From positions 1-64,000 of the forward strand of contig NZ_JSEH01000017.1 in the NCBI RefSeq assembly GCF_000801335.2: DNA of 64,000 bases, written 5' to 3'. The notes beneath the pieces were generated by a model. It was not told the DNA's origin and did no database searches. It was given only the letters and a program-made list of their open reading frames with translations. Positions 25,760 to 35,193 of the stretch are shown piece by piece (position 1 is the first letter of the stretch; every line of letters starts with the position of its first letter). This DNA is from Desulfovibrio sp. TomC (GTDB taxonomy: Bacteria; Desulfobacterota; Desulfovibrionia; Desulfovibrionales; Desulfovibrionaceae). The position numbers were made by a program, and so were the translations under genes.

Positions 25760-27708
25760 ATCGTTTTTTCATCACCACGCCCATATACTACGTCAATGCC
25801 AAGCCGCACCTTGGCCACGCCTACACGACCATCGTGGCCGATGCCATGGCCCGGTTCCATGCCCTGCGCGGCGAGGACGTCTTTTTCCTGACCGGCACCG
25901 ATGAACACGGCGACAAAATCGCCGAGGCGGCCGCCAAGGCCGGACAGACGCCCAAGGAATACGCCGACGTCATAAGCGGCCTGTTTTCCAGCCTGTGGCC
26001 GGCCCTTGGCATCACGCCGACCCGTTTTATCCGCACCACCGACGCCGACCACATCGCCGCTGTCAAACGCGCCTTGCAGCTGGTCTACGACAAGGGCGAC
26101 ATCTACTTCGGCGAATACGGCGGCCACTACTGCAAGGGCTGCGAGCGGTTTTTGACCGAAAAGGAACTGGTCGACGGCCTGTGCCCGGACCACAAGGTCA
26201 AGCCGGACTATATCGCCGAGAAGAACTACTTCTTTCGCATGTCCAAGTACCAGGGCCAGCTGCTCGACCACATCAAGGCCAACCCGGATTTCATCCGCCC
26301 GCGCCAGTACCGCAACGAGGTGGTCAGCCTGCTCGAATCCGGGGCGCTCGACGACCTGTGCATCTCCCGGCCCAAGTCGCGTCTGACCTGGGGCGTGGAG
26401 CTGCCCTTTGACGCCAATTTCGTCACCTATGTCTGGTTCGATGCCCTCATAAACTACCTGACCGCCGCCGGCTGGCCCGACGCCCCGGATTTCCCGGCCT
26501 GGTGGGGCGCGGCCGAGCATCTGGTGGCCAAGGATATTTTAAAACCCCATGCCGTGTTCTGGCCCACCATGCTGTTGGCCATGGGCCTGCCGCTGTACAA
26601 GCGCTTAAATGTCCACGGTTACTGGCTGGTGCGCGACACCAAGATGTCCAAGTCCCTGGGCAACGTCGTCGAACCGGCCGCCATGGCTGCCCGGGCCGGC
26701 CTGTCCGGGATGCGTTATTTTCTGCTGCGGGAGATGGTTTTCGGGGCGGATGCGAGCTTTACCGACGAGGCCTTTGTCGGCCGGTTCAACGCCGATCTGG
26801 CCAATGACCTGGGCAATCTGGCCAATCGCACCCTGGCCATGGCCGCCAAGTATTTCGGCAGCGTCATGCCGGCCGAGGCGGCCGCCGACTGCGCCGATGA
26901 CGATCTGGCCCAGCTGGCCGAAGCGGCCGTGGCCAATTACCTGACGCTTTTTGCCTCGGCCCAATTCTCCCGGGCGCTTGACGCCCTGTGGGAACTCGTG
27001 CGGGGACTCAATAAATACGTCGACGCCATGGCGCCCTGGACGCTTTTCAAGGAAGGCCGCACCGACCGGCTGGCCACCGTCATGCGAAACGTCCTTGGCG
27101 GTCTGCGCCAGGTCGCCGTCTGCCTGCTGCCGGTCATGCCCGAAGCGGCCGCCACGCTGTTAACCCAGCTCGGCCAGGACCCGGCCGCCGTCAAACTGAC
27201 TGACGAGGCCGTGGCCTTTGCCCCGCTTGCGGCCGGGACCCAGGTGGCGCTCACTTCCAATCTCTTTCCCCGCCTGGAAGTCGCGGCCAAGGACGAACCT
27301 GCCCCGGCCCCCAAGGCCAAAGCGGCCAAAGAGGCCGGCAAGGCCAAGGACAAGGCCCCGGCCGCCAAGCCCGGGCCGGCGGCGGAAGTGGACTACGAAG
27401 ACTTTGCCAAACTCGATCTGCGCCTGGGCAATGTCCTGTCCGTGGCCCCGGTGCCCGGAGCCGACCGGCTCTACGCCGTGTCCGTGGACATTGGCGAGGA
27501 CGCGCCCCGGCAGGTGGTGGCCGGGCTGGCCGAACACTTCAAACCCGAAGAGCTGGTCGGCCGGCAGGTCACCCTGGTGGCCAACCTCAAGCCCCGAAAA
27601 TTGCGCGGGGTCGTCTCCCACGGCATGATCCTGGCCGTGCGCCATGCCGGCGGCATGGCCCTGGTCGGGGCCTCGGTCCCGGTCGCCCCGGGGGACCGGG
27701 TTTCATAG
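25756..27708 (+). CDS. metG: Methionyl-tRNA synthetase
   Basis: The 650-residue class I synthetase attaches methionine to tRNA-Met. It shows the HIGH-type motif HLGH (residues 18-21), a CxxC...CxxH zinc region (C126, C129, C143, H146), KMSKS at 296-300 and a C-terminal EMAPII/tRNA-binding domain (from ~residue 545, DFAKLDLRLGNVLSV) after an Ala/Lys linker. Start is GTG at 25756, overlapping the PSP1 stop by four bases. Confidence 0.97.
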   Translation: MNRFFITTPIYYVNAKPHLGHAYTTIVADAMARFHALRGEDVFFLTGTDEHGDKIAEAAAKAGQTPKEYADVISGLFSSLWPALGITPTRFIRTTDADHIAAVKRALQLVYDKGDIYFGEYGGHYCKGCERFLTEKELVDGLCPDHKVKPDYIAEKNYFFRMSKYQGQLLDHIKANPDFIRPRQYRNEVVSLLESGALDDLCISRPKSRLTWGVELPFDANFVTYVWFDALINYLTAAGWPDAPDFPAWWGAAEHLVAKDILKPHAVFWPTMLLAMGLPLYKRLNVHGYWLVRDTKMSKSLGNVVEPAAMAARAGLSGMRYFLLREMVFGADASFTDEAFVGRFNADLANDLGNLANRTLAMAAKYFGSVMPAEAAADCADDDLAQLAEAAVANYLTLFASAQFSRALDALWELVRGLNKYVDAMAPWTLFKEGRTDRLATVMRNVLGGLRQVAVCLLPVMPEAAATLLTQLGQDPAAVKLTDEAVAFAPLAAGTQVALTSNLFPRLEVAAKDEPAPAPKAKAAKEAGKAKDKAPAAKPGPAAEVDYEDFAKLDLRLGNVLSVAPVPGADRLYAVSVDIGEDAPRQVVAGLAEHFKPEELVGRQVTLVANLKPRKLRGVVSHGMILAVRHAGGMALVGASVPVAPGDRVS

Positions 27709-27886
27709 GCAAGGATTCCGGTTTTTTCAAAAAACGCGATTAGTTCCAGGAAGTTGACTTGCTACTGCCGTGTGATGCGAATCGTCGAAACTGTTCCGGT
27801 TCTTGTGTGTCGGCCGGTCGGACCACGTGGGGTGGGTCTGATCGGCCGCCACCTCTTTCCATTCCCATTTGTGTCACGGGGGGCGT

Positions 27887-29701
27887 ATGCGTGTATCCCT
27901 GCAATTGCGGTTGACCCTGACCACCATCTTCGGTTTTGCCCTCGTCGTCCTGGCCGCCAATGTCGCGGCCAACTGGCGGCTTTCCAGCGCCATCGACACC
28001 GCCAAGGCATCGTTGGCCCGGGTTGAACGCGACCTGGGGAGCACGGATCAAAGCACGGCCCGGGCCGATCTGGCCGCGCTGTCCAAACTGCTCGACGCCG
28101 CGCCCGGCGAGGTCCTGACCGCCTCATCCGTCACCTCTGTGGTGTGTGCCGCTGTTCTCGTGACCCTGTTTTTGCTGCTGCTTGGCCGCAATCTCATGCG
28201 CCCCCTGGAACTGCTGGCCGCCTATGCCACCCGGGTGGGCGAGGGCCGCATGGAGCGGCTCCCGGACGATCCCCGCTTCATTGGCCGCCTGGGCCTTTTG
28301 CGCCAGAGCCTGGAAACCATGGTGGCGACCCTGGACAGCCAGCTGCATCTGGCCAAAACCCGCGCCGCCGAAATCGAGGAACATGCCGCTGCCGCCGAAA
28401 AAGCCTCCCGCGAGGCCAGCCGGGCCGTGAAAAAGGATGAAGCCAGACGCCTGGGGATGCTTGGAGCCGGCGAAACCCTGGAAAGCGTGGCCGATTCCAT
28501 CAAGGAGGCCACACGTTCGCTGCGCCAGGAAGCGCGCGACGTCTCGTCCGGCGCGGAAGAGCAGAAAACCTGCATCGACGAAACCGCCGACTCCGTGGCC
28601 GTCATGGTGGACGCCACGGTCGCCGTGGCCAAAAGCGCCGAGCAGGCCGCCTCGGCCGCCGAGGAAGCCCGTCGCCGGGCCGCCGAAGGAGCCTCGGTCG
28701 TGGACGACTCGGTGGCCGCCATCGGCAGGGTTTCCACCCTGGCCGCGTCGCTCAAATCCAATATGGCCGACCTCGGCCGGCAGGCCGAATCCATCGGCCA
28801 GGTCATGACCGTCATTTCCGATATTGCCGATCAGACCAATTTGCTGGCCTTAAATGCCGCCATCGAGGCCGCCCGGGCCGGCGAGGCCGGACGCGGCTTT
28901 GCCGTCGTGGCCGACGAAGTGCGCAAACTGGCCGAAAAAACCATGACCGCCACCGCCGAAGTCGGCAAGGTCATCCAGGCCATCCAAAGCGGCACCTTTG
29001 AAAACATCCGCCACATGGACGAGGCCGCCACTGCCGTGGACGACGCCACCACCCTGGCCGGCCAGTCCCGGGCCGCCCTTGGCCAGATCGTCACCCTGTC
29101 CGGCGACGCCTCTGCCCAGGTAGTGTCCATCGCCAAGGCCTCCGATGAGCAGGTGGCGGCCAGCGAACGCATCCAGGCCGCCATCGAACGCATCCGCGAC
29201 CTGTCCGGCCGCACCACCGACGGCATGGTCCGCTCCGCCGCCACCATCGAAGCGCTTGGCGGGGAAATCGAAGAACTCATCAAGCTAAACGGCGTCTTCA
29301 AATTGATCGGCCAGGGAGCCGCCCAGGATGCCGTCGAAGAGCTGGCCGGGGCGTCCGAAATGGCCGCCCTCGACCGTTCCGCCATGGAACGCCTCATGCG
29401 TCAGGCCCTGGCCCAAAACACCTTTCTGGAACTCCTCTACGCCACCGACGCCAAAGGGATTCAAATCACGGAAAATATCGCGCCAGCAGGGTTTCACGCC
29501 GCCTCCACCGGGTCCGTTCGCGGCAAGAACTGGTCCGGCCGTCCCTGGTTCACCGGCGTCATCGCCAACCAGGATACCGCCATTTCCCCCATCTACATGT
29601 CCGAAGCCTCCAACGAATACTGCCTGACCATCTCCACCCCCATCCGCATCAACGACCGCATCGTCGGCGTGCTCGGAGCCGATATCAAGGTGTTCGGGTA
29701 G
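27887..29701 (+). CDS. Methyl-accepting chemotaxis protein with C-terminal sensor domain
   Basis: The 604-residue protein starts at ATG 27887 behind a G-rich ribosome site. It has a transmembrane helix near residues 8-28, a periplasmic loop of only ~50 residues, a second helix (~75-100) and a HAMP-like stretch. The signalling domain holds [22 protein letters not shown]. Unusually, ~100 residues follow it (from ~500) that resemble a PDC/Cache sensor fold: [46 protein letters not shown], then [12 protein letters not shown]. This domain would be cytoplasmic. Palindromic repeats follow the stop. Confidence 0.85.
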   Translation: MRVSLQLRLTLTTIFGFALVVLAANVAANWRLSSAIDTAKASLARVERDLGSTDQSTARADLAALSKLLDAAPGEVLTASSVTSVVCAAVLVTLFLLLLGRNLMRPLELLAAYATRVGEGRMERLPDDPRFIGRLGLLRQSLETMVATLDSQLHLAKTRAAEIEEHAAAAEKASREASRAVKKDEARRLGMLGAGETLESVADSIKEATRSLRQEARDVSSGAEEQKTCIDETADSVAVMVDATVAVAKSAEQAASAAEEARRRAAEGASVVDDSVAAIGRVSTLAASLKSNMADLGRQAESIGQVMTVISDIADQTNLLALNAAIEAARAGEAGRGFAVVADEVRKLAEKTMTATAEVGKVIQAIQSGTFENIRHMDEAATAVDDATTLAGQSRAALGQIVTLSGDASAQVVSIAKASDEQVAASERIQAAIERIRDLSGRTTDGMVRSAATIEALGGEIEELIKLNGVFKLIGQGAAQDAVEELAGASEMAALDRSAMERLMRQALAQNTFLELLYATDAKGIQITENIAPAGFHAASTGSVRGKNWSGRPWFTGVIANQDTAISPIYMSEASNEYCLTISTPIRINDRIVGVLGADIKVFG

Positions 29702-29735
29702 GGAGCGGGGGCAGGGACGGAAAGGCGAAGGCGAA

Positions 29736-29785
29736 GAGTGCCTCCGGCGGCCAAAGGGCTGAGCCCTTTGGAAACCCACCTGGGG
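29736..29785. repeat. Modular palindromic repeat, AAAGGGCT type (copy 1)
   Basis: It has GCCTCCGGCGGCC followed by the palindrome CCAAAGGGCTGAGCCCTTTGG and a tail ending in CACCTGGGG. It is nearly the exact reverse complement of the copy at 59697-59747. It lies just after the receptor stop. Confidence 0.8.
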
Positions 29786-29894
29786 TTGGTTCGATGTGGC
29801 CGAGTGCATTGCCGAGCCGGGAAGCGAACGTTGGGCAAGAAAAGACGAGAGCGGGCCGGGGCCGCCAAGCCTTCCCCCATCCGCCCCGGTCTTC

Positions 29895-29952
29895 CCGTCC
29901 AGGGGGTCCGGGGGGGATGATCCCCCCCCGGCGGGGTCTGGGGCAGCGCCCC
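29895..29952. repeat. Modular palindromic repeat, G-tract type (copy 2)
   Basis: GGGGTCCGGGGGGG-ATGAT-CCCCCCCCGG forms a G/C hairpin like those at 51348 and 59596. The GCCGCCGGAGGC half is replaced by GCGGGGTCTGGGGCAGCGCC. Confidence 0.65.
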
Positions 29953-29961
29953 AGCAGCGGC

Positions 29962-31056
29962 TTAGGGCGTGTAGGCTGGCAGGGTTTTTTCTGCGTCCGG
30001 GGCGGTGAGGATGAAGACGTCCAGGCGAAGGCCAACGGGCAGCTCGGCCGGGGCGTCCACGTCGATGAGCGTTTCGAGAATGCGGGTATCGTTTTTTTCG
30101 GCCGGTTCGTCGGTGCGGATATTTTTCTTGCCGAGTATTTTGGCCACCCGGACCACGGTTCCGGTGAAGCGGCGCTCCCCGTAGGCCTCGGCCATGAAGA
30201 CGGCTTTCTGGCCGGGGTTGACCCGGGAGATATCGCGTTCGTCAACGTCGGCCCGCACGCGCAGCCGGCTGATGTCGCCCACCGTGACCACCGGGGTGTC
30301 GAAGGACACGGACACCATCTCGCCGGCCCGGCGGTGTTTGCGCAGCACCACGCCGTCGATCGGCGAACGGATGACGGCCTTGGCAGCCAGGGCTTGCGCT
30401 TCGGCCAGACGGGCGCGGGCTTCGGCCGCCTCGGCCATGGCCCGCTTGACGTCTTCCTCGCGGGCCGGATCGTCCACGAGGCGGAAGCGTTGCCGGGCGG
30501 CGTCCATGCGGTCGGTTGCGACCTTGTATTCACGTTCGGCCCGGTCGGCCTCTTCCTGGGAAAGCACTTCCTTGGCCAGAAGTTGGCGGCGGCGCTGGTG
30601 TTCGATGCGGGCCACCTCCGAGACGGTGCGGGCCTCCTGAAGGGCGGCTTTGGCTTCCCGGCGCTCCATGTCCCGGGCTCCGGCCAGTACCTTGGCCAGG
30701 GCGGCTTCGCGGGCGGCCAGGACCTGTTCGGCCGCGTCGATGCGGGCGGCAAATTCGTCGGCAGCCAGCCGGGCCAGGATCTGGCCCTGTTTGATCACGT
30801 CGCCTTCCTCGGCGCTCACTTCGGCCAGTTTGCCTGCAATATCAAAGCCCAGGCGCATTTCCTCCGAGACCGGCTCCACCCGGCCGGGCGCGGCCACCCA
30901 GGCCGGAGTCGGGGGCATGGCCGTGGAGGGGGCGGCGGCCGGGGTCGCGGCCGTTACGGGCACTGCCTTGCGGGGCTGGGTATTGACGCGCAGCCACAGC
31001 GCTCCGCCAACGATCATGAGGACGGCCACAAGCAGAACGGCCCCGCGCTGCATCAT
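29962..31056 (-). CDS. ABC exporter membrane-fusion protein, DevB/HlyD-like
   Basis: The 364-residue protein has an N-terminal signal anchor (LLVAVLMIVGGALWL), a lipoyl/barrel-sandwich half (GRVEPVSEEMRLGFDIAGKLAEV), a long Ala/Glu/Arg-rich coiled coil (residues ~105-225) and the return half (IRSPIDGVVLRKHRRAGEMV). That is the standard order for periplasmic adaptors. It is the last gene of a three-gene unit. Its ATG overlaps the ATPase TGA (ATGA), so translation is coupled. It would link the inner-membrane ABC exporter to an outer-membrane channel not present here. Confidence 0.85.
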   Translation of the reverse strand: MMQRGAVLLVAVLMIVGGALWLRVNTQPRKAVPVTAATPAAAPSTAMPPTPAWVAAPGRVEPVSEEMRLGFDIAGKLAEVSAEEGDVIKQGQILARLAADEFAARIDAAEQVLAAREAALAKVLAGARDMERREAKAALQEARTVSEVARIEHQRRRQLLAKEVLSQEEADRAEREYKVATDRMDAARQRFRLVDDPAREEDVKRAMAEAAEARARLAEAQALAAKAVIRSPIDGVVLRKHRRAGEMVSVSFDTPVVTVGDISRLRVRADVDERDISRVNPGQKAVFMAEAYGERRFTGTVVRVAKILGKKNIRTDEPAEKNDTRILETLIDVDAPAELPVGLRLDVFILTAPDAEKTLPAYTP

Positions 31057-31754
31057 ACGAATTCCTGCCCCTGGCCGGCGATGCGGCCGTCTTCGATGCG
31101 GATCACCCGGTCGGCAAAGGCGGCGATGCGGGCGTCGTGGGTGACGATGACTACGGAACGGCCGTGGGTGACGGCCAGCTCGCGCAACAGGCCGATGACT
31201 GATTTGCCGGTTTCGGAGTCCAGCGCCGCGGTCGGTTCGTCGGCCAGCAAAATTTCCGGTTCGGCCACCAAGGCCCGGGCAATGGCCACGCGCTGCTTCT
31301 GGCCGCCGCTTAAGTCCCGGGGCAGCACCCGAAATTTGTCGCCAAGGCCGACGGATTCCAGGGCGGCCCGGGACCGGGCCACGGCATCGGCCTTGCCCAC
31401 CCCGCGCAAATCAAGGGACACGCGGACGTTTTCCTCGGCATAAAGCGTGGGGAAGAGGTTGTACCCCTGGAAAATAAAGCCGAAATGGGCCAGACGCACC
31501 CGGGCCAGCTCGGCCTCGGGCAGGCCGGCGGTTTCGCGGCCCATGACCGCCACGCTGCCGCTGGTCGGGGCCAGGATGCAGCCGAGGATGGAAAGGAGCG
31601 TGGTCTTGCCGCTGCCCGAGGGTCCCATAAGGAGCACGACCTCGCCGGCCGCCACGGCCATATCCACGCCGCGAAGGGCCGGCACGGCCACTTTGCCCAG
31701 GGTAAAGGTCTTGGCCACCCGGCGGGCCTCAAGGAGCGGTTTTCCCGGCATCAT
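31053..31754 (-). CDS. ABC exporter ATP-binding protein, DevA/LolD/MacB class
   Basis: The 233-residue ATPase has Walker A GPSGSGKTT, the Q-loop region FIFQGYNLFPTLYAEENV, signature LSGGQKQRVAIARAL, Walker B ILLADEPTAALD and the switch His in VTHD. These features place it in the MacB/LolD/DevA group that powers mechanotransmission exporters. Start ATG 31754 lies 3 nt after the permease stop. Confidence 0.93.
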   Translation of the reverse strand: MMPGKPLLEARRVAKTFTLGKVAVPALRGVDMAVAAGEVVLLMGPSGSGKTTLLSILGCILAPTSGSVAVMGRETAGLPEAELARVRLAHFGFIFQGYNLFPTLYAEENVRVSLDLRGVGKADAVARSRAALESVGLGDKFRVLPRDLSGGQKQRVAIARALVAEPEILLADEPTAALDSETGKSVIGLLRELAVTHGRSVVIVTHDARIAAFADRVIRIEDGRIAGQGQEFV

Positions 31755-31757
31755 GGC

Positions 31758-32888
31758 TCAGGCCCCCCGGAAGACCATGGCCGGGTCGATGTGGGTCACC
31801 TTGCGGATCGACACCAGCCCGGCGGTCACGCACATGGTGACGGTGAGGAAAAACAGGCCCACGGCCATGCCCGGCGGCAGCAGGATGGAGGCCCCGCCGC
31901 GTTCGGCCAGGGAGACCAGGAAATAGCTGATGGCAATGCCAAAGGTATAGCCGACCAGGGCGGCGGCCACGGCCTGGGCCACGATGATGCGGTGGATGTA
32001 GCCGCCGGGTGCGCCCATGGCCCGAAGCGTGCCGAATTCCGGCAGATGGTCCACGGTGGTGGCGTAGAGGGTCTGGGCCACCACCACGCCGCCGACCACC
32101 AGCCCAAGCGAGGCGGCGATTAAAAGCGCCATGCCGGCTCCGGTGGTGAACATCCAGTAATACTGGGTTTTTCCGGAAAATTCCTCGCGCGTAAAGACGT
32201 CCACGTCCGGAACGCCGGCCCGGATGGCGTCGCGCAGGGCCTCGGTTGAAAGGCCGGCAACCGGGCGCACCAGCAGATAGGTGCTCTGGCCCCGGGCAAA
32301 GCCGGCGTATTTGAGACCGTTTTCAAACGACGTGAAGATGTAGGGGGAGGTGGTAAACGACCGGATGCCGCGAGTCAGCGCCACGATCCTGGCCCGGCGG
32401 TCGTTGATTTCGGCCCGGTCGCCAAGGCCCGTGACGCCGAGCTTGGTCAGGTAGAGTTCGTCCACGGCCACGGCGTCGGGCAGGCGCAGGGCGTTTTGGC
32501 TGCCGGCGGTCAGGGCCCAGGGCCGGCCCAGGCCCGAGGCCGGATCAAAGCCCACCACCTCGATCGATTCCTGGCCGCCGGCCGGCTTTTTCCAGTTGGC
32601 AAAGCGCACGATGAACCGTTCGGCCTTGGCCACGCCGGGAATGCCCAGGACCTGATGGAATTTCTGGTCGGGCAGGGGGTGGGTGACGTCAAAGTTGCGC
32701 ACCCCGCGCGAGGCCACCCAGATCTCGGCCTCGGTGTTGTCGATGACGCAGGAGGTGGCCCGGGTGAAGCCGACAAAGAGGCCGCCCTGGACGGCGATGA
32801 GCACCACGGCAAAGACCACGCCGGTCAGCGTGACGGCCAGGCGCACGCGGTCGTGCAGGAGATTGCGCAGGGCAATGCGGATGATCAT
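31758..32888 (-). CDS. ABC exporter permease, DevC/FtsX-like
   Basis: The 376-residue protein has one N-terminal helix (LAVTLTGVVFAVVLIAVQGGLF), a ~210-residue periplasmic domain and three C-terminal helices ending with the RKVTHIDPAMVF coupling region. This is the topology of DevC/MacB/FtsX permeases. The RNLLHDRVRL start matches DevC proteins of glycolipid/lipid exporters. Start ATG 32888 is chosen because an upstream open frame of 34 codons has Arg/Lys-rich, non-signal composition. The cargo is unknown; lipids or hydrophobic compounds are usual for the class. Confidence 0.85.
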   Translation of the reverse strand: MIIRIALRNLLHDRVRLAVTLTGVVFAVVLIAVQGGLFVGFTRATSCVIDNTEAEIWVASRGVRNFDVTHPLPDQKFHQVLGIPGVAKAERFIVRFANWKKPAGGQESIEVVGFDPASGLGRPWALTAGSQNALRLPDAVAVDELYLTKLGVTGLGDRAEINDRRARIVALTRGIRSFTTSPYIFTSFENGLKYAGFARGQSTYLLVRPVAGLSTEALRDAIRAGVPDVDVFTREEFSGKTQYYWMFTTGAGMALLIAASLGLVVGGVVVAQTLYATTVDHLPEFGTLRAMGAPGGYIHRIIVAQAVAAALVGYTFGIAISYFLVSLAERGGASILLPPGMAVGLFFLTVTMCVTAGLVSIRKVTHIDPAMVFRGA

Positions 32889-33264
32889 GGCAAAGCGCCG
32901 GCGTTTCCAACGCTTTGCCGGCTCCTTGGCGCTACCGTATCCCGGCGCGGCGGTAAAGGGGAAAGCGCCGAAACGAAAGCGGCGCTGCATCGCTGCAACG
33001 CCGCTTTCGCGAAAACGCGGAACGCCAAACCATCAGCCATCCAAGGAGGTTTCGGGCGGCAGCCGGTCGGGTGGAGGATTCCCTGGCGTCTGCCCCCCGG
33101 GCACCGGGGTCATCTGGTCTTATACAAAGGCCGTGCCAAATGCGAAAAAATGTCGCCAACGGCCCGGCAGGCCGTTTGGCCATACAAGCCCGACCGCCAA
33201 AATGCCAACGCGCCCGACGATTGTGTAGGGCGCGCGACAATTTTGTAGGCCGGACCGGCGACGG
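32889..33264. other. Intergenic region with several hairpins
   Basis: No gene is seen. It contains an 11-bp perfect inverted repeat (32974-32984 with 32999-33009) extended by a 4-bp inner stem, a 10-bp hairpin with one bulge at 33154-33180, and a 7-bp stem at 33209-33234. The last is followed on the minus strand by T-rich sequence and could terminate the lipoprotein gene at 33265. Two near-direct repeats (CGACGATTGTGTAGG and CGACAATTTTGTAGG) lie at 33215 and 33234. Confidence 0.6.
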
Positions 33265-33798
33265 CTACTGCATCCGCACCGCGCCCTCGCCGGCGAAAAA
33301 GACGGCGCCGGCCGGGGGCGGTCCCTTGGGAGCCACGGCGTTTCGCGCCTTCTGGGAGCCGAAGATCGCCTTGTAGCCAAAGGAAACGGCGTAGTTGCCG
33401 GCGGCGTCGCCGGCCGGGGACAGGTCGAATTCAAAGGGCACGGCCGCGCCCTGGCCCAGGGCCATGCCCTTGTAGGGCTTCTCGCTCTCGGCGATGACCT
33501 CGCCGGCCGGACTGCGCAGATAGGCGGCCAGGGTCAGTTCTTCCAGGCGGTCCACCCAGGGGGGCAGATCGTCGGAAACCGGCACGGCCCGGCCCTGAAT
33601 CCTGTAGCCGTCGCCGGCCGGCTTGCCGGTGAATTCAAACCGGAAATATTTCATGGGCAGGGTCGTGGGCGTGGCCGCCACCACCGGCCGGGACTCCAGG
33701 TGCGACACCGTGGTGCGGGCGCAGCCCGCCAGCAGCCCCAACGCCAGTACGGCCAGGACCAGAAGCGGGCGGCCACCAAACAATCGCGCGACGTCCAT
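33265..33798 (-). CDS. Hypothetical lipoprotein
   Basis: The 177-residue protein has a lipoprotein signal peptide with the lipobox LLAGC (Cys ~26). The mature part is a beta-rich domain (KYFRFEFTGKPAGDGYRIQGRAVPVSDDLP and later YAVSFGYKAIFG). Start ATG 33798 follows GGGGGAGA; the frame is open further upstream without a better site. It is probably an inner-face outer-membrane or periplasmic lipoprotein of unknown role. No neighbour gives a clue. Confidence 0.65.
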   Translation of the reverse strand: MDVARLFGGRPLLVLAVLALGLLAGCARTTVSHLESRPVVAATPTTLPMKYFRFEFTGKPAGDGYRIQGRAVPVSDDLPPWVDRLEELTLAAYLRSPAGEVIAESEKPYKGMALGQGAAVPFEFDLSPAGDAAGNYAVSFGYKAIFGSQKARNAVAPKGPPPAGAVFFAGEGAVRMQ

Positions 33799-33919
33799 GT
33801 CTCCCCCTCGTTGCGGTTCGGCCTCGTGTTGCGTCCGGTCCTTTCCCTGGCTCCCTGCTCGGAAGCAACACGGAAAAGAGATGCGCTCTGTTCCCAAAAA
33901 AGTTTTTGCGAACGCGCCG

Positions 33920-34516
33920 CTATTTCCCGGGCGGGCCGGCCAGGATCATTTCGGCCAGGGTCAGGTCCACCTTGGGCGGCCGACCGGGCCGGCTGCCCCA
34001 TAATTCCATCTCCAAGGCCGCCAGCCGGCGCAACAGCGGGGTGCGGTCCATGGCCTTGGCCCCGCCGCCGGCGGTCAGGGTCTGGCAGGGGCCGCAGCCC
34101 GGGAATTCACGGATGTGCATGCCGGCAAGCAGGATGTTGGGCACGCCGTGGAGCCGGCAGATCATGAGACGGTGTTCGTAGAGGCCGCACAGGCCGTCGT
34201 CGTTGACCGGGCACATGGCTGTCGGCGTCTGGCCAAGGGCGAGGCTCTCGCGCACCGCCGCAACATAGGCCCTGGCCCGGGCCTCGTAGGCTTCCCGGCG
34301 CTCGGGCGGTAGTTTGGCCAGCCCCTCGTGCAGATACAGCCACTCGGCATGGGTATGGTGCTGGAAAAAGCTCACGCAGCAGTTGTCTGCGCAGCCGGCG
34401 CAGGAAAGCCCGGCGGCAGCGGCGGCCGCCGTATAGGCCGCGTCCATGTCGGCATACAGCGACGCCAGTTTTTTAAGCACTCCACGGGTGCGCGAGGCCG
34501 GAAACGATGCAGTCAC
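33920..34516 (-). CDS. YkgJ-type Cys-rich metal-binding protein
   Basis: The 198-residue protein has CAGCADNCC near residues 39-47, HHTHAEW, CPVNDDGLCGLYEHRLMICRLHG and CGPC. This is the Cys pattern of the YkgJ/UPF0153 putative zinc- or iron-chelating family (PF03692). The biochemical role of the family is unclear. Start is GTG 34516, whose bases overlap the stop of the upstream kinase-like gene (GTGA), implying coupled translation. Confidence 0.75.
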   Translation of the reverse strand: MTASFPASRTRGVLKKLASLYADMDAAYTAAAAAAGLSCAGCADNCCVSFFQHHTHAEWLYLHEGLAKLPPERREAYEARARAYVAAVRESLALGQTPTAMCPVNDDGLCGLYEHRLMICRLHGVPNILLAGMHIREFPGCGPCQTLTAGGGAKAMDRTPLLRRLAALEMELWGSRPGRPPKVDLTLAEMILAGPPGK

Positions 34517-35043
34517 GACTGGATTCCTTGCAAAATGTGTTCGAGGCAGGCCTCAGGCGTCACCCCGCAGCTCACCACCGTGATATCGGCGGCGGCGGCG
34601 TAAAGGGGTTGGCGCTCGGCATAGACATCGGAAAGGGTCATGCCCCGGGGCATGACAAAGGCGCGCTCGCCGGGATCGCCCACCCGGGCCAGAAACGTGG
34701 GCAGATCAATGGACAGATGGACCACCGGCCCCATGGCTTTGAGCCGCTCCATGGCCCGCGCCCCGTAGATCACGGACCCGCCCGTGGCCACCACGCAGCG
34801 CTTGAGGCCAAGCCCGGCCACCACGTCTTCTTCGATGCCGAGAAACCCGGGCAGGCCGTAGCGGTCGAGGATGTCGGGCAGGCGCTCCCGGCACTGGGCT
34901 TCGATGAGACGGTCGGTGTCCAGGCAGGCCCAGCCCAGACGCCGGGCCAGCAGGGTCGCCAGGGTTGATTTCCCGGCCCCGGCCATGCCGATCAGGCTCA
35001 CGCACCGTTCATCCGATACCCGGCCAAGAAGTGTGGGTTCCAT
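34513..35043 (-). CDS. Shikimate-kinase-fold small-molecule kinase (AroK-like; possibly homoserine kinase)
   Basis: The 176-residue P-loop kinase has Walker [10 protein letters not shown] (residues 19-27), DTD (42-44), a LID-type Arg (R120) and ERQPLY with R144, so the shikimate kinase fold is clear. Two substrate-pocket signatures differ. FRxxE is FLGIE, losing the Arg that binds the shikimate carboxylate, and GGG is GGS (88-90). A shikimate-kinase-like homoserine kinase has been proposed in Desulfovibrio from genetic data (from memory), so homoserine is a real alternative substrate. It is coupled to the YkgJ-like gene. Confidence 0.7.
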   Translation of the reverse strand: MEPTLLGRVSDERCVSLIGMAGAGKSTLATLLARRLGWACLDTDRLIEAQCRERLPDILDRYGLPGFLGIEEDVVAGLGLKRCVVATGGSVIYGARAMERLKAMGPVVHLSIDLPTFLARVGDPGERAFVMPRGMTLSDVYAERQPLYAAAADITVVSCGVTPEACLEHILQGIQS

Positions 35044-35193
35044 GCCTGCCGCGTCCCATTGCCCTGTTGTTTGCGCATGCTAGCCTATTTTCGGCGGAAT
35101 TCAAACACACAACCTCCGACGTTGTCAGCGGGGCGGCCTTTGGCTACAAGGATGCTCCCGACGGCGCACTTCGGCGTCGGGACGAGGAAGGCC

